Assembly: GCA_910578405.1 (NCBI GenBank)
Contig: CAJTQO010000025.1
Span: forward strand, 4,195-51,347
DNA from: an uncultured Lachnospiraceae bacterium
Lineage (GTDB): Bacteria > Bacillota > Clostridia > Lachnospirales > Lachnospiraceae
Reading direction: 5' to 3'
DNA: 47,153 bases
Below the pieces are notes generated by a model. It had not been told where the DNA came from. It searched no databases and worked only from the letters and a program-made list of their open reading frames with translations. Below, in pieces: positions 25,225 through 33,886 of the stretch. The stretch's first letter is position 1. Each line of letters starts with the position of its first letter. The translations under genes were made by a program, and so were the position numbers.

Positions 25225-27048
25225 ATGAAAGTAAAACAGTTAATGGCAGTAGTCAGTTCTGTGGCGCTGCTTGCAGGATGCCTTGCAGGATGCGGGGATA
25301 AGGGAAATGACGCTGCTCCGTCTGGCGGGGCGTCAGGAGGCAGTGAGACGTCTGACAGCGTAGATGCAGGAGACGGCGGGACAGAAGCAGGCGGGGAAGG
25401 CGCAGCGGCACAGGGGGACTTGTCCGAGCATGTGGAGCTGTCCATAGGCGGCATCAACTTGGCGAATTCCGATGGTAAGGTATGGCCTACCGAGGTGATT
25501 AAACAGGTGGAAGAGAAGTTCAATGTGACTATAATTATGAAATCCTATGATAAGGAAAGTCTGAACCTGGATTTGTCCGGTGGGACGACCTGTGACATTG
25601 TACAGATTAACGATGAAAACATTGAAGGCGTTCTCAGAGGGAAACATGCAGTAAGTCTGGAAGATTATAAAGATATTGCCCCGAATATTTTTGCGGATAC
25701 CATGCAGTTGCGCAATGATGTGATGAAACAGTTCAAAAGCGCAGGCGAAGGCAAGCAGTATTTTGTAACGCCCCGTGTAACGGTAGAAGGCGCAGTGATG
25801 GATTATGGCGCTGACCTGTTTGGCGGTTATGTGTTAAGATGGGATTTGTACAAAGAAATCGGACATCCGGAAATTAAAAACGATGACGATTATATTGCGG
25901 CTTTAAAGGCTATGAAGGAGATTTATCCGCAGACAGAAGATGGGCTTCCGGTATATGCCATGAGCGCATATAACGATTCCGGGCTGCATACCTACTTCTT
26001 TAAAGGCTGTGTGACGGAAGGGTTTGTAAACCTGGAAGGCGGATTGTATGTACAGGATGTTGAAACAAACGAACTGGTGGCGGATATTTATGATGCAGCC
26101 AACCCGGATGTAGTGACTCCTTTCTGGTCTGGCGTTCAGTTCTTCAACAAGCTGTATCGGGAAGGGCTGCTTGACCCGGACTGCTTTATTACAAAATCAG
26201 AAGATTTGAATGACAAATATGCCAAAGGGCAGTATCTTGGCGGGACGGTAAACTGGAACTGCGGTAATTTCAATAAGAATCAAAAGAGCGCAGATCCGGA
26301 AACTTTAAAACAATTTGTAGTATTGCCATGTAAGATGGGCTGGGCAAATGAAGGAAATTATGCCGGCTGGAGTGGAAAGTATTTCTATGTATCTTCCCAT
26401 TCGGAGAATGTGGAACGTGCCGTAATGGTGCTGGATTATCTGCAGAGTGAAGAGTTTTCCAGAATAGCGGATTCTGGCGTGGAAGGAAGATGGGAAATCG
26501 GTGAGGACGGAAAGCCTCATTTGACAGCGGATACCATTGATATGAAAACCAATCCTGACCGGGCGAAAGAATGGGAAGAGAGTGGGATTGACAATAGCAA
26601 TACCACAGCCTGCGTAGGCGTGGCTACAAACAATATGGCAGCGGACGGCGGCATGATTAACCTTTGGAGGGAGCCGGATGTGTTAGCGCTTGGTTTAAGC
26701 TATGCGGAGAAGGATATGTGTGAAACCTTAGGGTTGACAGTGCCAAGTGATTTGTTGAAAAACGGCATTGAAGCAGGGACTAATATTGATATGCGCGGTG
26801 TAAATGCGACTATCCGTATGTGTTTGGAAACAACGCCGAAGGATATTCTGCGAATTGACAGCAATTGTGAAGAAATTGCCATCAATGCTATCCCCAGTCT
26901 GGTGCAGGCGAATTCGGATGAAGAATTTGCGGCAGCGAAGGCAAAGCTTTTGGAAGATTTAAAGAACGCCAATGCGGAAACTTCCGTAGAGTGGTGGCAG
27001 AATGCATGGGAAACATCCAAGAGCGCAGTGGAGCAGTTGGGAAAATAA
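25225..27048 (+). CDS. Extracellular sugar-binding lipoprotein of an ABC transporter
   Basis: A 607-residue secreted lipoprotein: MKVKQLMAVVSSVALLAGC contains a lipobox at Cys19, with a second at Cys23. A Gly/Ser/Glu-rich linker (about 24-65) precedes a large solute-binding domain of the family-1 type associated with LplA-like systems (ELSIGGINLANSDGKVWPTEVIKQVEEKFNVT..., CDIVQINDENIEGVLRGKHAVSLEDY). It delivers the sugar ligand to the two permeases encoded next. No ATP-binding subunit is encoded here, so a shared MsmX-type ATPase from elsewhere is likely. Given the downstream fucosidase, fucosylated oligosaccharides are the probable ligand; this is inference. Confidence 0.9.
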   Translation: MKVKQLMAVVSSVALLAGCLAGCGDKGNDAAPSGGASGGSETSDSVDAGDGGTEAGGEGAAAQGDLSEHVELSIGGINLANSDGKVWPTEVIKQVEEKFNVTIIMKSYDKESLNLDLSGGTTCDIVQINDENIEGVLRGKHAVSLEDYKDIAPNIFADTMQLRNDVMKQFKSAGEGKQYFVTPRVTVEGAVMDYGADLFGGYVLRWDLYKEIGHPEIKNDDDYIAALKAMKEIYPQTEDGLPVYAMSAYNDSGLHTYFFKGCVTEGFVNLEGGLYVQDVETNELVADIYDAANPDVVTPFWSGVQFFNKLYREGLLDPDCFITKSEDLNDKYAKGQYLGGTVNWNCGNFNKNQKSADPETLKQFVVLPCKMGWANEGNYAGWSGKYFYVSSHSENVERAVMVLDYLQSEEFSRIADSGVEGRWEIGEDGKPHLTADTIDMKTNPDRAKEWEESGIDNSNTTACVGVATNNMAADGGMINLWREPDVLALGLSYAEKDMCETLGLTVPSDLLKNGIEAGTNIDMRGVNATIRMCLETTPKDILRIDSNCEEIAINAIPSLVQANSDEEFAAAKAKLLEDLKNANAETSVEWWQNAWETSKSAVEQLGK

Positions 27049-27063
27049 GAAAGGAGTAGGCTT

Positions 27064-27975
27064 ATGGGAAGACCTGTTGCTTGTGCCAGAAAACCAAAGA
27101 AGGATTATAGACTGTTGCTGATGTTATTGCCCTTTATGGCTCTGGTGTTTTTGTTTAGTTATGTTCCTATTTTCGGCTGGGTCTATTCCGTGTTTGACTA
27201 TATACCGGGGGTGCCGCTGTTTGAGTGCGATTTTATGGGGCTGGATTATTTCCGTATTATTTTTACGGATGACAATGTGCTGCGGGCTTTGAAGAATACG
27301 TTTATCTTCGCAATCATCGGTATGGCGCTTTCCCCATTGCCTATGCTGTTTGCAATTCTGTTAAATGAGATTAAGTGCGGGCCGGTAAGGAAGTTTATCC
27401 AAACGTTTACCACACTGCCTAATTTTATTAGCTGGGTCATTATTTTTTCCCTTGCGTTTGCATTGTTTTCTACCGACGGGCTGATTACCAGCCTGTTGGT
27501 GAAAGCAGGGATTGGCAGCGGAACTTCTGTGTTGTCATCGGGAAGTTCTGTGTATTGGTTCCAGACTTTCCTGGCACAGTGGAAGGGGCTTGGGTGGAGT
27601 TCCATTATCTACCTGGCCGCCATTGCCGGGATTGACCAGGAATTGTATGAGGCGGCACGGGTGGACGGGGCCGGGCATTTCCGGTGTGCGTTGCATATCA
27701 CCCTTCCGTCCATGATTGAGACTTATGTGGTGCTGTTTATCCTGGGGATTGGCAATTTCCTTAACACAGGGTATGAGCAGTATATGCTCTTTAAAAATGC
27801 GCTGACGGCTACCAATATTGAGGTGCTTGATTTGTATGTATACCGCATCGGTCTGGAAAATATGGATTATTCTTATGGCGTTGCCATCAGTATTGTAAAA
27901 TCCATAGTCAGCATTACGTTGGTGGTAGTGGCTAACCTGGTAGCGAAAAAGCTTCGTGGAAGCACAGTGATTTAG
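27064..27975 (+). CDS. Sugar ABC transporter permease (LplB/UgpA-like)
   Basis: A 303-residue inner-membrane permease with six predicted helices. The EAA loop that contacts the ATPase reads LYEAARVDGAGHFRCALHITLPSM. The N-terminus DYRLLLMLLPFMALVFLFSYVPIFGW is typical of the LplB/YteP subfamily. The start follows AAAGGAGTAGGCTT, 15 bases after the binding-protein stop. The stop is 10 bases before the next permease. Confidence 0.95.
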   Translation: MGRPVACARKPKKDYRLLLMLLPFMALVFLFSYVPIFGWVYSVFDYIPGVPLFECDFMGLDYFRIIFTDDNVLRALKNTFIFAIIGMALSPLPMLFAILLNEIKCGPVRKFIQTFTTLPNFISWVIIFSLAFALFSTDGLITSLLVKAGIGSGTSVLSSGSSVYWFQTFLAQWKGLGWSSIIYLAAIAGIDQELYEAARVDGAGHFRCALHITLPSMIETYVVLFILGIGNFLNTGYEQYMLFKNALTATNIEVLDLYVYRIGLENMDYSYGVAISIVKSIVSITLVVVANLVAKKLRGSTVI

Positions 27976-27985
27976 GAGGCGGCGT

Positions 27986-28900
27986 ATGAATAAAAACAGT
28001 ATCAAACCGACCATGTCCAGGAGAGTGTTCCAGGTGTTTAACTATGCGTTGCTGATAGGGATTGCGCTGATGTGCATTTATCCTTTCTGGTATGTGGTTA
28101 TCTATACTTTCAGCAGGGCGGAGCTGGCTGACGTTAGAGCGCCGATTTTCCTGCCCAGGGGGTTTTCGCTTAGCAATTATAAGGAAATTCTGACGATTAA
28201 GGGATTTTTCCCGGCGCTGTTGGTTTCTACGGTAAGGACATTGGTGGGGACGGTGTTATCGGTGCTTGCCTGTTCTTTCCTTGGTTATCTTTTTACGCAG
28301 GAGAGACTTCCGGCCAGGAAATTTTTGTACCGGATGCTTATTGTGACCATGTATATCAGCGGCGGTATGATTGCTTCTTACATAGTGATTAAGTCTTACG
28401 GACTGTTAAACACGTTTTGGGTTTATATTATACCGGGTTTGATTTCGGCTTACAATGTAGTTTTAATTAAGACTTATGTGGAGCAGCTTCCCGCTTCTTT
28501 GGAGGAATCGGCAAAGTTGGACGGGGCCGGATATTTAAGGGTGTTTGTGTCTATTATCCTGCCGCTGTCCAAGCCGATTATCGCTACGGTAGCAGTGTTT
28601 GTGGCAGTGGGGCATTGGAATTCCTGGTTTGACAACCATATCTATGCAAGGGCCAACAGTGACCTTATGACGCTGCAGTATCTGCTTTACAATTATTTGA
28701 ATGAAGCGCAGAGGATTGCGGATCAGATTAAAAATGCAACCGGCGGGTCTATGGATATGGAGCAGGTGATTGCTTCCATTTCACCCAAGGGGATACGGAT
28801 GACAATTACAGTGTTGGCTTCTTTGCCGATTTTTGCGGTATATCCTTTTATGCAGAAATACTTTGTGAAAGGGATTATGGTAGGAGCGGTGAAAGGGTAA
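27986..28900 (+). CDS. Sugar ABC transporter permease (LplC/YtcP-like)
   Basis: A 304-residue permease, partner of the preceding one. The EAA loop is SLEESAKLDGAGYLRVFVSIILPLSKP, and the C-terminal YPFMQKYFVKGIMVGAVKG is the standard ending of YtcP/LplC-type subunits. It starts after GGAGGCGGCGT and ends the transporter operon, followed by two hairpins at 29002-29057. Confidence 0.95.
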   Translation: MNKNSIKPTMSRRVFQVFNYALLIGIALMCIYPFWYVVIYTFSRAELADVRAPIFLPRGFSLSNYKEILTIKGFFPALLVSTVRTLVGTVLSVLACSFLGYLFTQERLPARKFLYRMLIVTMYISGGMIASYIVIKSYGLLNTFWVYIIPGLISAYNVVLIKTYVEQLPASLEESAKLDGAGYLRVFVSIILPLSKPIIATVAVFVAVGHWNSWFDNHIYARANSDLMTLQYLLYNYLNEAQRIADQIKNATGGSMDMEQVIASISPKGIRMTITVLASLPIFAVYPFMQKYFVKGIMVGAVKG

Positions 28901-29001
28901 GCGGGACACTGGCTTAGAGGCGGCTGAAGTGATGTCCGTTGTATATATTGGATGAGATTTCAAAGACAGAAAGTGGCGGGCGTCAGCGGCCTGCCGGGTT
29001 G

Positions 29002-29057
29002 GCCGTGAGGGGCATCCTTGCCCCGCACGGCTTAAAATAACCATAAACGGTTATTTT
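29002..29057 (+). terminator. Tandem hairpins ending the ABC transporter operon
   Basis: First hairpin: GCCGTGAGGGGC (29002-29013) with GCCCCGCACGGC (29020-29031), one mismatch, 6-base loop. Second: AAAATAACC (29034-29042) with GGTTATTTT (29049-29057), perfect, 6-base loop, followed by one further T. The second is a proper intrinsic terminator. The GC-rich first one (28970-29031) stands out from its AT-richer surroundings and could be a dispersed intergenic repeat. Confidence 0.7.
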
Positions 29058-29189
29058 TGAAAGGGCGCATAGTAGGTTATGTGACCTGGATTTGGCGCAA
29101 ACAGGCGGTTCACGCTTCTGGTTTCTGACCGGATGGTATACTAGGGCTGGCGAAAGATTCTGAGAGCGGTTAAAGGCAAGGAGGAGAAG

Positions 29190-30632
29190 ATGGGATATTC
29201 AGGAATGGAAGAAGATATGAGGCTGGTGCAGGCGACGCCTTCTAAGAGGCAGGTTGCGTATCAGCAGATGGAGTTTTTGTGTTTTGTGCATTTTGGGATG
29301 AATACGTTTTCGGGGAATGAGTGGGGAACGGGGAAGGAAGAGGAGTCGCTCTTCCATCCTGCCAAACTGGATGCAAGGCAGTGGGTGGCTGCTGTGAAAG
29401 ATGCCGGGGCAAGGGGGCTTTTGCTGACCTGCAAGCATCATGACGGGTTTTGTCTCTGGCCCAGCGCGTATACAGAGCATAGTGTGAAGAATTCGCCTTA
29501 CCGGGACGGTAAAGGGGATGTGGTGAAAGAGGTGGCGGACGCCTGCAGGGAGTATGGGGTGAAGTTTGGGGTTTATTTGTCGCCTTGGGACAGGAATAGT
29601 GAATATTATGGGATGGGGAAGGCTTACGACGATTACTATGTAAACCAGTTGACGGAACTGTTAACAGGGTATGGGGATGTGTTTTCCGTATGGATGGACG
29701 GCGCTTGCGGGGAAGGCGCGAATGGGAAGGTGCAGCGTTATGACTGGGAGCGTTATTTTGAAGTGATTCGCCGCCTGCAGCCGGATACGGTAATTTCAAT
29801 CTGTGGGCCGGATGTGCGTTGGTGTGGGAATGAAGCCGGGATTGTCAGACCCAGCGAGTGGAGCGTGGTGTCGGCGGATATGAAGGACGCTGGGTTAATT
29901 GCGCAGTTGAGCCAGCAGGAGGATACTTCTGAGTTTAGGGAGAGGCCCATTGACTGTACGATGCAGGATATTGGGAGCAGGCAGGCGTTGCGGAAGGAGC
30001 CAAGGTTAATTTATTATCCGGCCGAAACGGATGTGTCCATCCGTCCGGGATGGTTTTACCATGAGGAAGAGGATGATAAAGTACGTTCGGTGGAAAATCT
30101 GAAAGAACTGTATTTAAAGGCGGTGGGCGGAAATACGTCGTTGCTGTTAAATATTCCGCCGGATAGAAACGGACTGTTTCATGAACGGGATGTGGAGTCT
30201 TTAAAAGGGCTTGGGGAGTTTATCAGAGGGACTTTCTTAAAAAATCTGGCGCAGGAGGCGAAAGTTGCAGCTACGCCTGTAAAGGGACGGGATGGGAATG
30301 GCCCGGAAGCGCTGCTGACAGACAGTTATGAGTCAGGGTTTGGCAATGTGGATGGGGAAAGGGAACTGACGCTTGAATGGATATGGGATGAGGAAAAAGA
30401 GCTGGATTATCTGATATTGAAGGAAGATATCCGTTTCAGCCAGCGGGTGGAGAGCTTTTCCGTGTCTTATGTACCGGAGTCCGGCGCGGAAACGGTTTGC
30501 TATGATGGGACTGTAATTGGATATAAAAAGATTGTGCCGTTAGATGGGATAAAGACCAGGAAGCTTATAGTGCGTATTACGGATGCAAGGGTGGCTCCTA
30601 TTTTGTCTTATGTGGGAGTTTATGGGAAGTAA
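29190..30632 (+). CDS. GH29 alpha-L-fucosidase, cytoplasmic
   Basis: A 480-residue glycoside hydrolase of family GH29 that releases L-fucose from oligosaccharides. Typical motifs are FLCFVHFGMNTFSGNEWG (29-46), LLLTCKHHDGFCLWPS (77-92), FGVYLSPWDR (126-135) and VFSVWMDGACG (164-174) with the catalytic nucleophile Asp170. A C-terminal beta domain follows (about 360-480). No signal peptide is present, so the enzyme acts on sugars imported by the preceding ABC transporter. ATG 29190 follows AAGGAGGAGAAG. The downstream operon encodes fucose catabolism. I cannot tell linkage specificity (1,2 versus 1,3/1,4). Confidence 0.93.
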   Translation: MGYSGMEEDMRLVQATPSKRQVAYQQMEFLCFVHFGMNTFSGNEWGTGKEEESLFHPAKLDARQWVAAVKDAGARGLLLTCKHHDGFCLWPSAYTEHSVKNSPYRDGKGDVVKEVADACREYGVKFGVYLSPWDRNSEYYGMGKAYDDYYVNQLTELLTGYGDVFSVWMDGACGEGANGKVQRYDWERYFEVIRRLQPDTVISICGPDVRWCGNEAGIVRPSEWSVVSADMKDAGLIAQLSQQEDTSEFRERPIDCTMQDIGSRQALRKEPRLIYYPAETDVSIRPGWFYHEEEDDKVRSVENLKELYLKAVGGNTSLLLNIPPDRNGLFHERDVESLKGLGEFIRGTFLKNLAQEAKVAATPVKGRDGNGPEALLTDSYESGFGNVDGERELTLEWIWDEEKELDYLILKEDIRFSQRVESFSVSYVPESGAETVCYDGTVIGYKKIVPLDGIKTRKLIVRITDARVAPILSYVGVYGK

Positions 30633-30665
30633 GGCTTGTCTGAGTGACTCCATTGGAAATCTTTT

Positions 30666-30703
30666 AGGAAAGCGTGTTGTTATATACATGGCTTTCCTTT
30701 TTT
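30666..30703 (+). terminator. Intrinsic terminator after the fucosidase
   Basis: AGGAAAGC (30666-30673) is the exact reverse complement of GCTTTCCT (30691-30698), followed by a run of T residues. It separates the fucosidase from the second compartment operon, whose promoter begins 50 bases further on. Confidence 0.75.
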
Positions 30704-30750
30704 ATACCGAAACAATGCTCCGTAAAGACATAAAACCAATAAAAAACAAG

Positions 30751-30779
30751 TTGACTTATGTTGGATTTTGTGGTATTAT
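30751..30779 (+). promoter_or_regulatory. Sigma-A promoter of the main compartment operon
   Basis: TTGACT (30751-30756), 17-base spacer, TATTAT (30774-30779). Nearly identical to the dehydratase promoter at 17849-17877. An operator half (TTATGTTGG) lies directly in the spacer. Confidence 0.8.
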
Positions 30780-30809
30780 CAATCTATAATCAACAAGAAA
30801 CCAACATAA
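30756..30809 (+). promoter_or_regulatory. Inverted CAACATAA operator pair
   Basis: TTATGTTGG (30756-30764) and CCAACATAA (30801-30809) are exact reverse complements with centres 45 bases apart. The first overlaps the -35/spacer and the second lies downstream of the -10. A protein bound here would block RNA polymerase, and paired sites allow looping, as in DeoR-family regulation. Confidence 0.6.
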
Positions 30810-30847
30810 TGTATGTCGCATATAACCGTAAGGAGGAAAAGGGAATA

Positions 30848-31651
30848 ATGCTGAACGAGTATGAAATCAAAAAAGAGATGTGTGAAATTGGGAAACGGGT
30901 GTACGACCGTGGGATGGTGGCGGCCAATGACGGGAATTTTTCGGTTAAGCTGAACGATAATGAGTTTTTGTGTACGCCTACAGGGGTGAGCAAAGGCTTT
31001 ATGACGCCGGAATATATCTGCAAGGTAGATGCTGAAGGGAAGGTAATCCAGGCCAATAAAGGCTTCCGTCCGTCTTCCGAAATCAAAATGCATATGAGGG
31101 TGTACAAGGAAAGGCCGGATGTGCAGGCGGTAGTACACGCGCATCCGTTGTATGCCACCAGTTTTGCCATTGCCGGCATTCCTCTCACGCAGCCCATTAT
31201 GCCGGAGGCAGTGATTTCCCTTGGGTGCGTCCCTATTGCGGAATATGGCACGCCGTCTACCAATGAGATACCGGATGCCGTATCCAAGTATTTGCAGTAT
31301 TATGATGCGGTATTGTTGGAGAACCACGGCGCGCTGGCGTATTCCGATTCCCTTTTGAACGCGTATCATAAAATGGAATCCGTAGAGTTTTATGCACGCC
31401 TGCTGTATCAGTCCAAGGCATTGGGCGGGCCAAAGGAGCTTTCTAAAGAGCAGGTGGAACGGTTATATGAAATCAGAAGACAATTTGGCATGACAGGAAA
31501 ACATCCGGCTGATTTGTGCCAGAATAAGAAGGACGGGAAACCAAGCTGCCATAGCTGTGGCGGTTCCTGCAAAACAGGAAGCGCGGGCGGCGCGGATGCG
31601 GATTTGGTAGCTTCTATTACAAAGAAAGTGATGGAACAGCTTGGCCTATAA
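30848..31651 (+). CDS. fucA: Class II aldolase (L-fuculose-1-phosphate type) with C-terminal encapsulation peptide
   Basis: A 267-residue class II aldolase/adducin-family enzyme; ATG 30848 has AAGGAGG upstream. Landmarks are ANDGNFSVKL (substrate pocket), PTGVSKGFM, the zinc ligands in VVHAHPLYATSF, and LLENHGALAY with the third histidine. FucA cleaves fuculose-1-phosphate to DHAP and L-lactaldehyde. The native fold ends near residue 220. Then come a cysteine-rich, flexible linker (about CQNKKDGKPSCHSCGGSC) and an amphipathic helix (DADLVASITKKVMEQLGL), which is the form of a microcompartment targeting peptide. Rhamnulose-1-phosphate could also be a substrate, since enzymes in this family overlap. 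Confidence 0.88.
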   Translation: MLNEYEIKKEMCEIGKRVYDRGMVAANDGNFSVKLNDNEFLCTPTGVSKGFMTPEYICKVDAEGKVIQANKGFRPSSEIKMHMRVYKERPDVQAVVHAHPLYATSFAIAGIPLTQPIMPEAVISLGCVPIAEYGTPSTNEIPDAVSKYLQYYDAVLLENHGALAYSDSLLNAYHKMESVEFYARLLYQSKALGGPKELSKEQVERLYEIRRQFGMTGKHPADLCQNKKDGKPSCHSCGGSCKTGSAGGADADLVASITKKVMEQLGL

Positions 31652-31725
31652 AGGATAAGCGTTCCGGGCGCAGCGCTGTTTAAATACAGAGCGATGAGGA
31701 GAGAAAGGAAGGCAAAGGCATTGCC

Positions 31726-32271
31726 ATGGAGGAAGGATTAATCCGCCGGATTGTGGAGCAGGCGCTGGAACAGCTTGGGCAGAGGGAAAACGCCAAGACA
31801 GGGAAGGCGCAGGTTCTAACAGGAGCAGGGAGGCCGGAAATGGGTCTGACACTGGAAATCGCCAAAAGGCTTATGGCGCAGGTGGAGCAAAAAGCGGCGC
31901 AGATGGGTTTTCCGGCTGTTGTGGCAGTCGTGGATAAGTCGGCAAGGCCCATTGCCGTCCATTGTATGGATGATGCGTATATTGCAAGTTTCGACATTGC
32001 ATTACATAAAGCCTATACTTCCGCCAGCCTGAAAATGTCTACGGCTGCGCTTGGCAGTCTGAGTGCGCCGGGACAGCCATTGTACGGCATACAGAATACC
32101 AATGATGGTAAAATTGTTATTTTTGGCGGTGGGGAAACATTGGAATGGGGCGGACGGATTGTGGGGGCCATTGGAGTCAGCGGCGGTTCCCTGGAACAGG
32201 ATACAGCGTTAGCCGCCTATGGAAAAGAAATTTTTACACAGTTATCATGCGGCACAGGAAAACAGCAATGA
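31726..32271 (+). CDS. GlcG/HbpS-like (PduO C-terminal type) protein with N-terminal encapsulation peptide
   Basis: A 181-residue protein. The N-terminus MEEGLIRRIVEQALEQLG is an amphipathic helix of the encapsulation-peptide kind, joined by a short linker to the domain. The rest (TLEIAKRLMAQVEQKAAQMGFPAVVAVVDKSARPIAVHCMDDAYIASFDIALHKAYTSASLKM ... YGIQNTNDGKIVIFGGGETLEWGGRIVGAIGVSGGS) is the GlcG/HbpS (DUF336) fold, also found as the C-terminal domain of PduO. These proteins bind haem or corrinoid-like ligands; their role in compartments is unclear. No adenosyltransferase domain is attached. It lies between aldolase and aldehyde dehydrogenase in the operon. Confidence 0.85.
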   Translation: MEEGLIRRIVEQALEQLGQRENAKTGKAQVLTGAGRPEMGLTLEIAKRLMAQVEQKAAQMGFPAVVAVVDKSARPIAVHCMDDAYIASFDIALHKAYTSASLKMSTAALGSLSAPGQPLYGIQNTNDGKIVIFGGGETLEWGGRIVGAIGVSGGSLEQDTALAAYGKEIFTQLSCGTGKQQ

Positions 32272-32387
32272 AGCCATGGAGGCCGGAAGGATTTACAGAG
32301 ACGGTTGAGAAGCCGTGTCTGGAAATTCTTCGAGGGAATGGGCGTAATGGCGTAATTGCGGTACTGGAATCAGAAAGGAATGAAACG

Positions 32388-33776
32388 GTGGCAGTAAGTG
32401 AGCAACTGGTTCAGGATGTGGTGAAGGAAATCATTGCCAGGCTTCAAATTGATGCTGGCCCGGGAGGAAGCAGGGGAGTGTTCAAAGATATGAACACAGC
32501 CATTGAAGCGGCAAAACAGGCACAGAAAAAAGTGCAGGCCATGTCCATGGATCAACGGGAAAAAATTATTTCCATTATCAGGAGAAAGACAAAGGAAAAT
32601 GCCGAAGTTCTTGCACGGATGGGCGTGCAGGAAACAGGCATGGGGAATGTGGGGCATAAAATATTGAAGCACCATCTGGTGGCGGAGCGTACGCCCGGCA
32701 CAGAGGACATTACAACGACCGCATGGTCTGGGGACAGAGGGCTGACTTTGGTGGAAATGGGGCCTTTTGGAGTGATTGGGGCGATTACGCCGTGTACGAA
32801 TCCTTCGGAAACGATTATCTGCAATACGATTGGCATGCTGGCAGGGGGCAATACGGTAGTGTTCAATCCCCATCCGCAGGCGATTATGACTTCTATATTT
32901 GCCATCCATATGCTGAATGAGGCTTCCATGGAAGCCGGAGGGCCGGAAACCATAGCTTGTACGGTAGAGAATCCAACATTGGAGACGGGCAATGTGATGA
33001 TGAAACATAAGGATATATCATTGCTGGTGGCGACCGGAGGGCCTGGCGTAGTAACGGCAGTCCTTTCATCCGGGAAGAGGGGCATAGGCGCAGGCGCAGG
33101 AAATCCCCCTGTGTTGGTGGATGAAACGGCAGATATCCGTAAAGCAGCGGAAGATATTGTAAATGGATGCACTTTTGATAATAACCTGCCCTGTATTGCG
33201 GAGAAAGAAATTGTGGCAGTGGAAAGCGTGGCGGAGGAATTGATGTATTATATGGTCAGTGAGCAAGGCTGCTATCAGGCGGACAAAGAGGAAGTGGATA
33301 AGCTGACTGGCCTGGCGCTGACGCAAAAGGGGTTAAACCGGAAGTGTGTAGGCAGGAGCGCAAAAGCGCTGCTTGGGATGATTGGGGTGGATGTGCCGGA
33401 TAATATCCGCTGCATTGTATTTGAAGGGGAAAAGGAACATCCTCTCATTTCCGAAGAGCTGATGATGCCCATTCTTGGGATTGTGCGTGCAAAGGATTTT
33501 GACGATGCAGTGGAAAAAGCAGTATGGCTGGAGCATGGCAATCGGCATTCCGCGCATATTCATTCGAAAAATGTGGATCATATTACCCAATACGCCAAAG
33601 CCATAGATACGGCTATTTTGGTAAAAAACGCGCCTTCTTATGCGGCCCTTGGATTTGGTGGGGAAGGTTATTGCACTTTTACCATTGCCAGCCGCACCGG
33701 GGAAGGGTTGACCAGCGCCAGTGCATTTACGAAAAGAAGACGGTGTGTTATGTCAGACAGTCTGTGCATCCGGTAA
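32388..33776 (+). CDS. pduP: CoA-acylating propionaldehyde dehydrogenase
   Basis: A 462-residue acylating aldehyde dehydrogenase that makes propionyl-CoA and NADH. GTG 32388, with AAAGGA eight bases upstream, gives MAVSEQLVQDVVKEIIARLQI, a classical N-terminal encapsulation helix followed by a Gly/Ser linker. The open frame upstream encodes nothing recognisable. The core has EMGPFGVIGAITPCTNPSETIICN (nucleotide site), GAGAGNPPVLVDETAD, and NNLPCIAEKE with the catalytic Cys269. The C-terminus TFTIASRTGEGLTSASAFTKRRRC is characteristic of PduP/EutE. It is followed after 110 bases by the alcohol dehydrogenase, which would recycle the NADH. Confidence 0.93.
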   Translation: MAVSEQLVQDVVKEIIARLQIDAGPGGSRGVFKDMNTAIEAAKQAQKKVQAMSMDQREKIISIIRRKTKENAEVLARMGVQETGMGNVGHKILKHHLVAERTPGTEDITTTAWSGDRGLTLVEMGPFGVIGAITPCTNPSETIICNTIGMLAGGNTVVFNPHPQAIMTSIFAIHMLNEASMEAGGPETIACTVENPTLETGNVMMKHKDISLLVATGGPGVVTAVLSSGKRGIGAGAGNPPVLVDETADIRKAAEDIVNGCTFDNNLPCIAEKEIVAVESVAEELMYYMVSEQGCYQADKEEVDKLTGLALTQKGLNRKCVGRSAKALLGMIGVDVPDNIRCIVFEGEKEHPLISEELMMPILGIVRAKDFDDAVEKAVWLEHGNRHSAHIHSKNVDHITQYAKAIDTAILVKNAPSYAALGFGGEGYCTFTIASRTGEGLTSASAFTKRRRCVMSDSLCIR

Positions 33777-33886
33777 TAAAAAAGCATTGACTGAGGCGTA
33801 ATGCACAGATGGAAGAAAACGGCGTCTGTCTATGGTACGATGGGATAGGCGCAAAGCTGGAAGGAAAACTGGAATAGGAGACAGTT

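Noticed and set aside
32145..32387. N-terminal extension of the aldehyde dehydrogenase frame
   Set aside because: It overlaps the GlcG-like gene out of frame and encodes no known motif; the targeting helix begins exactly at GTG 32388 with a ribosome binding site.
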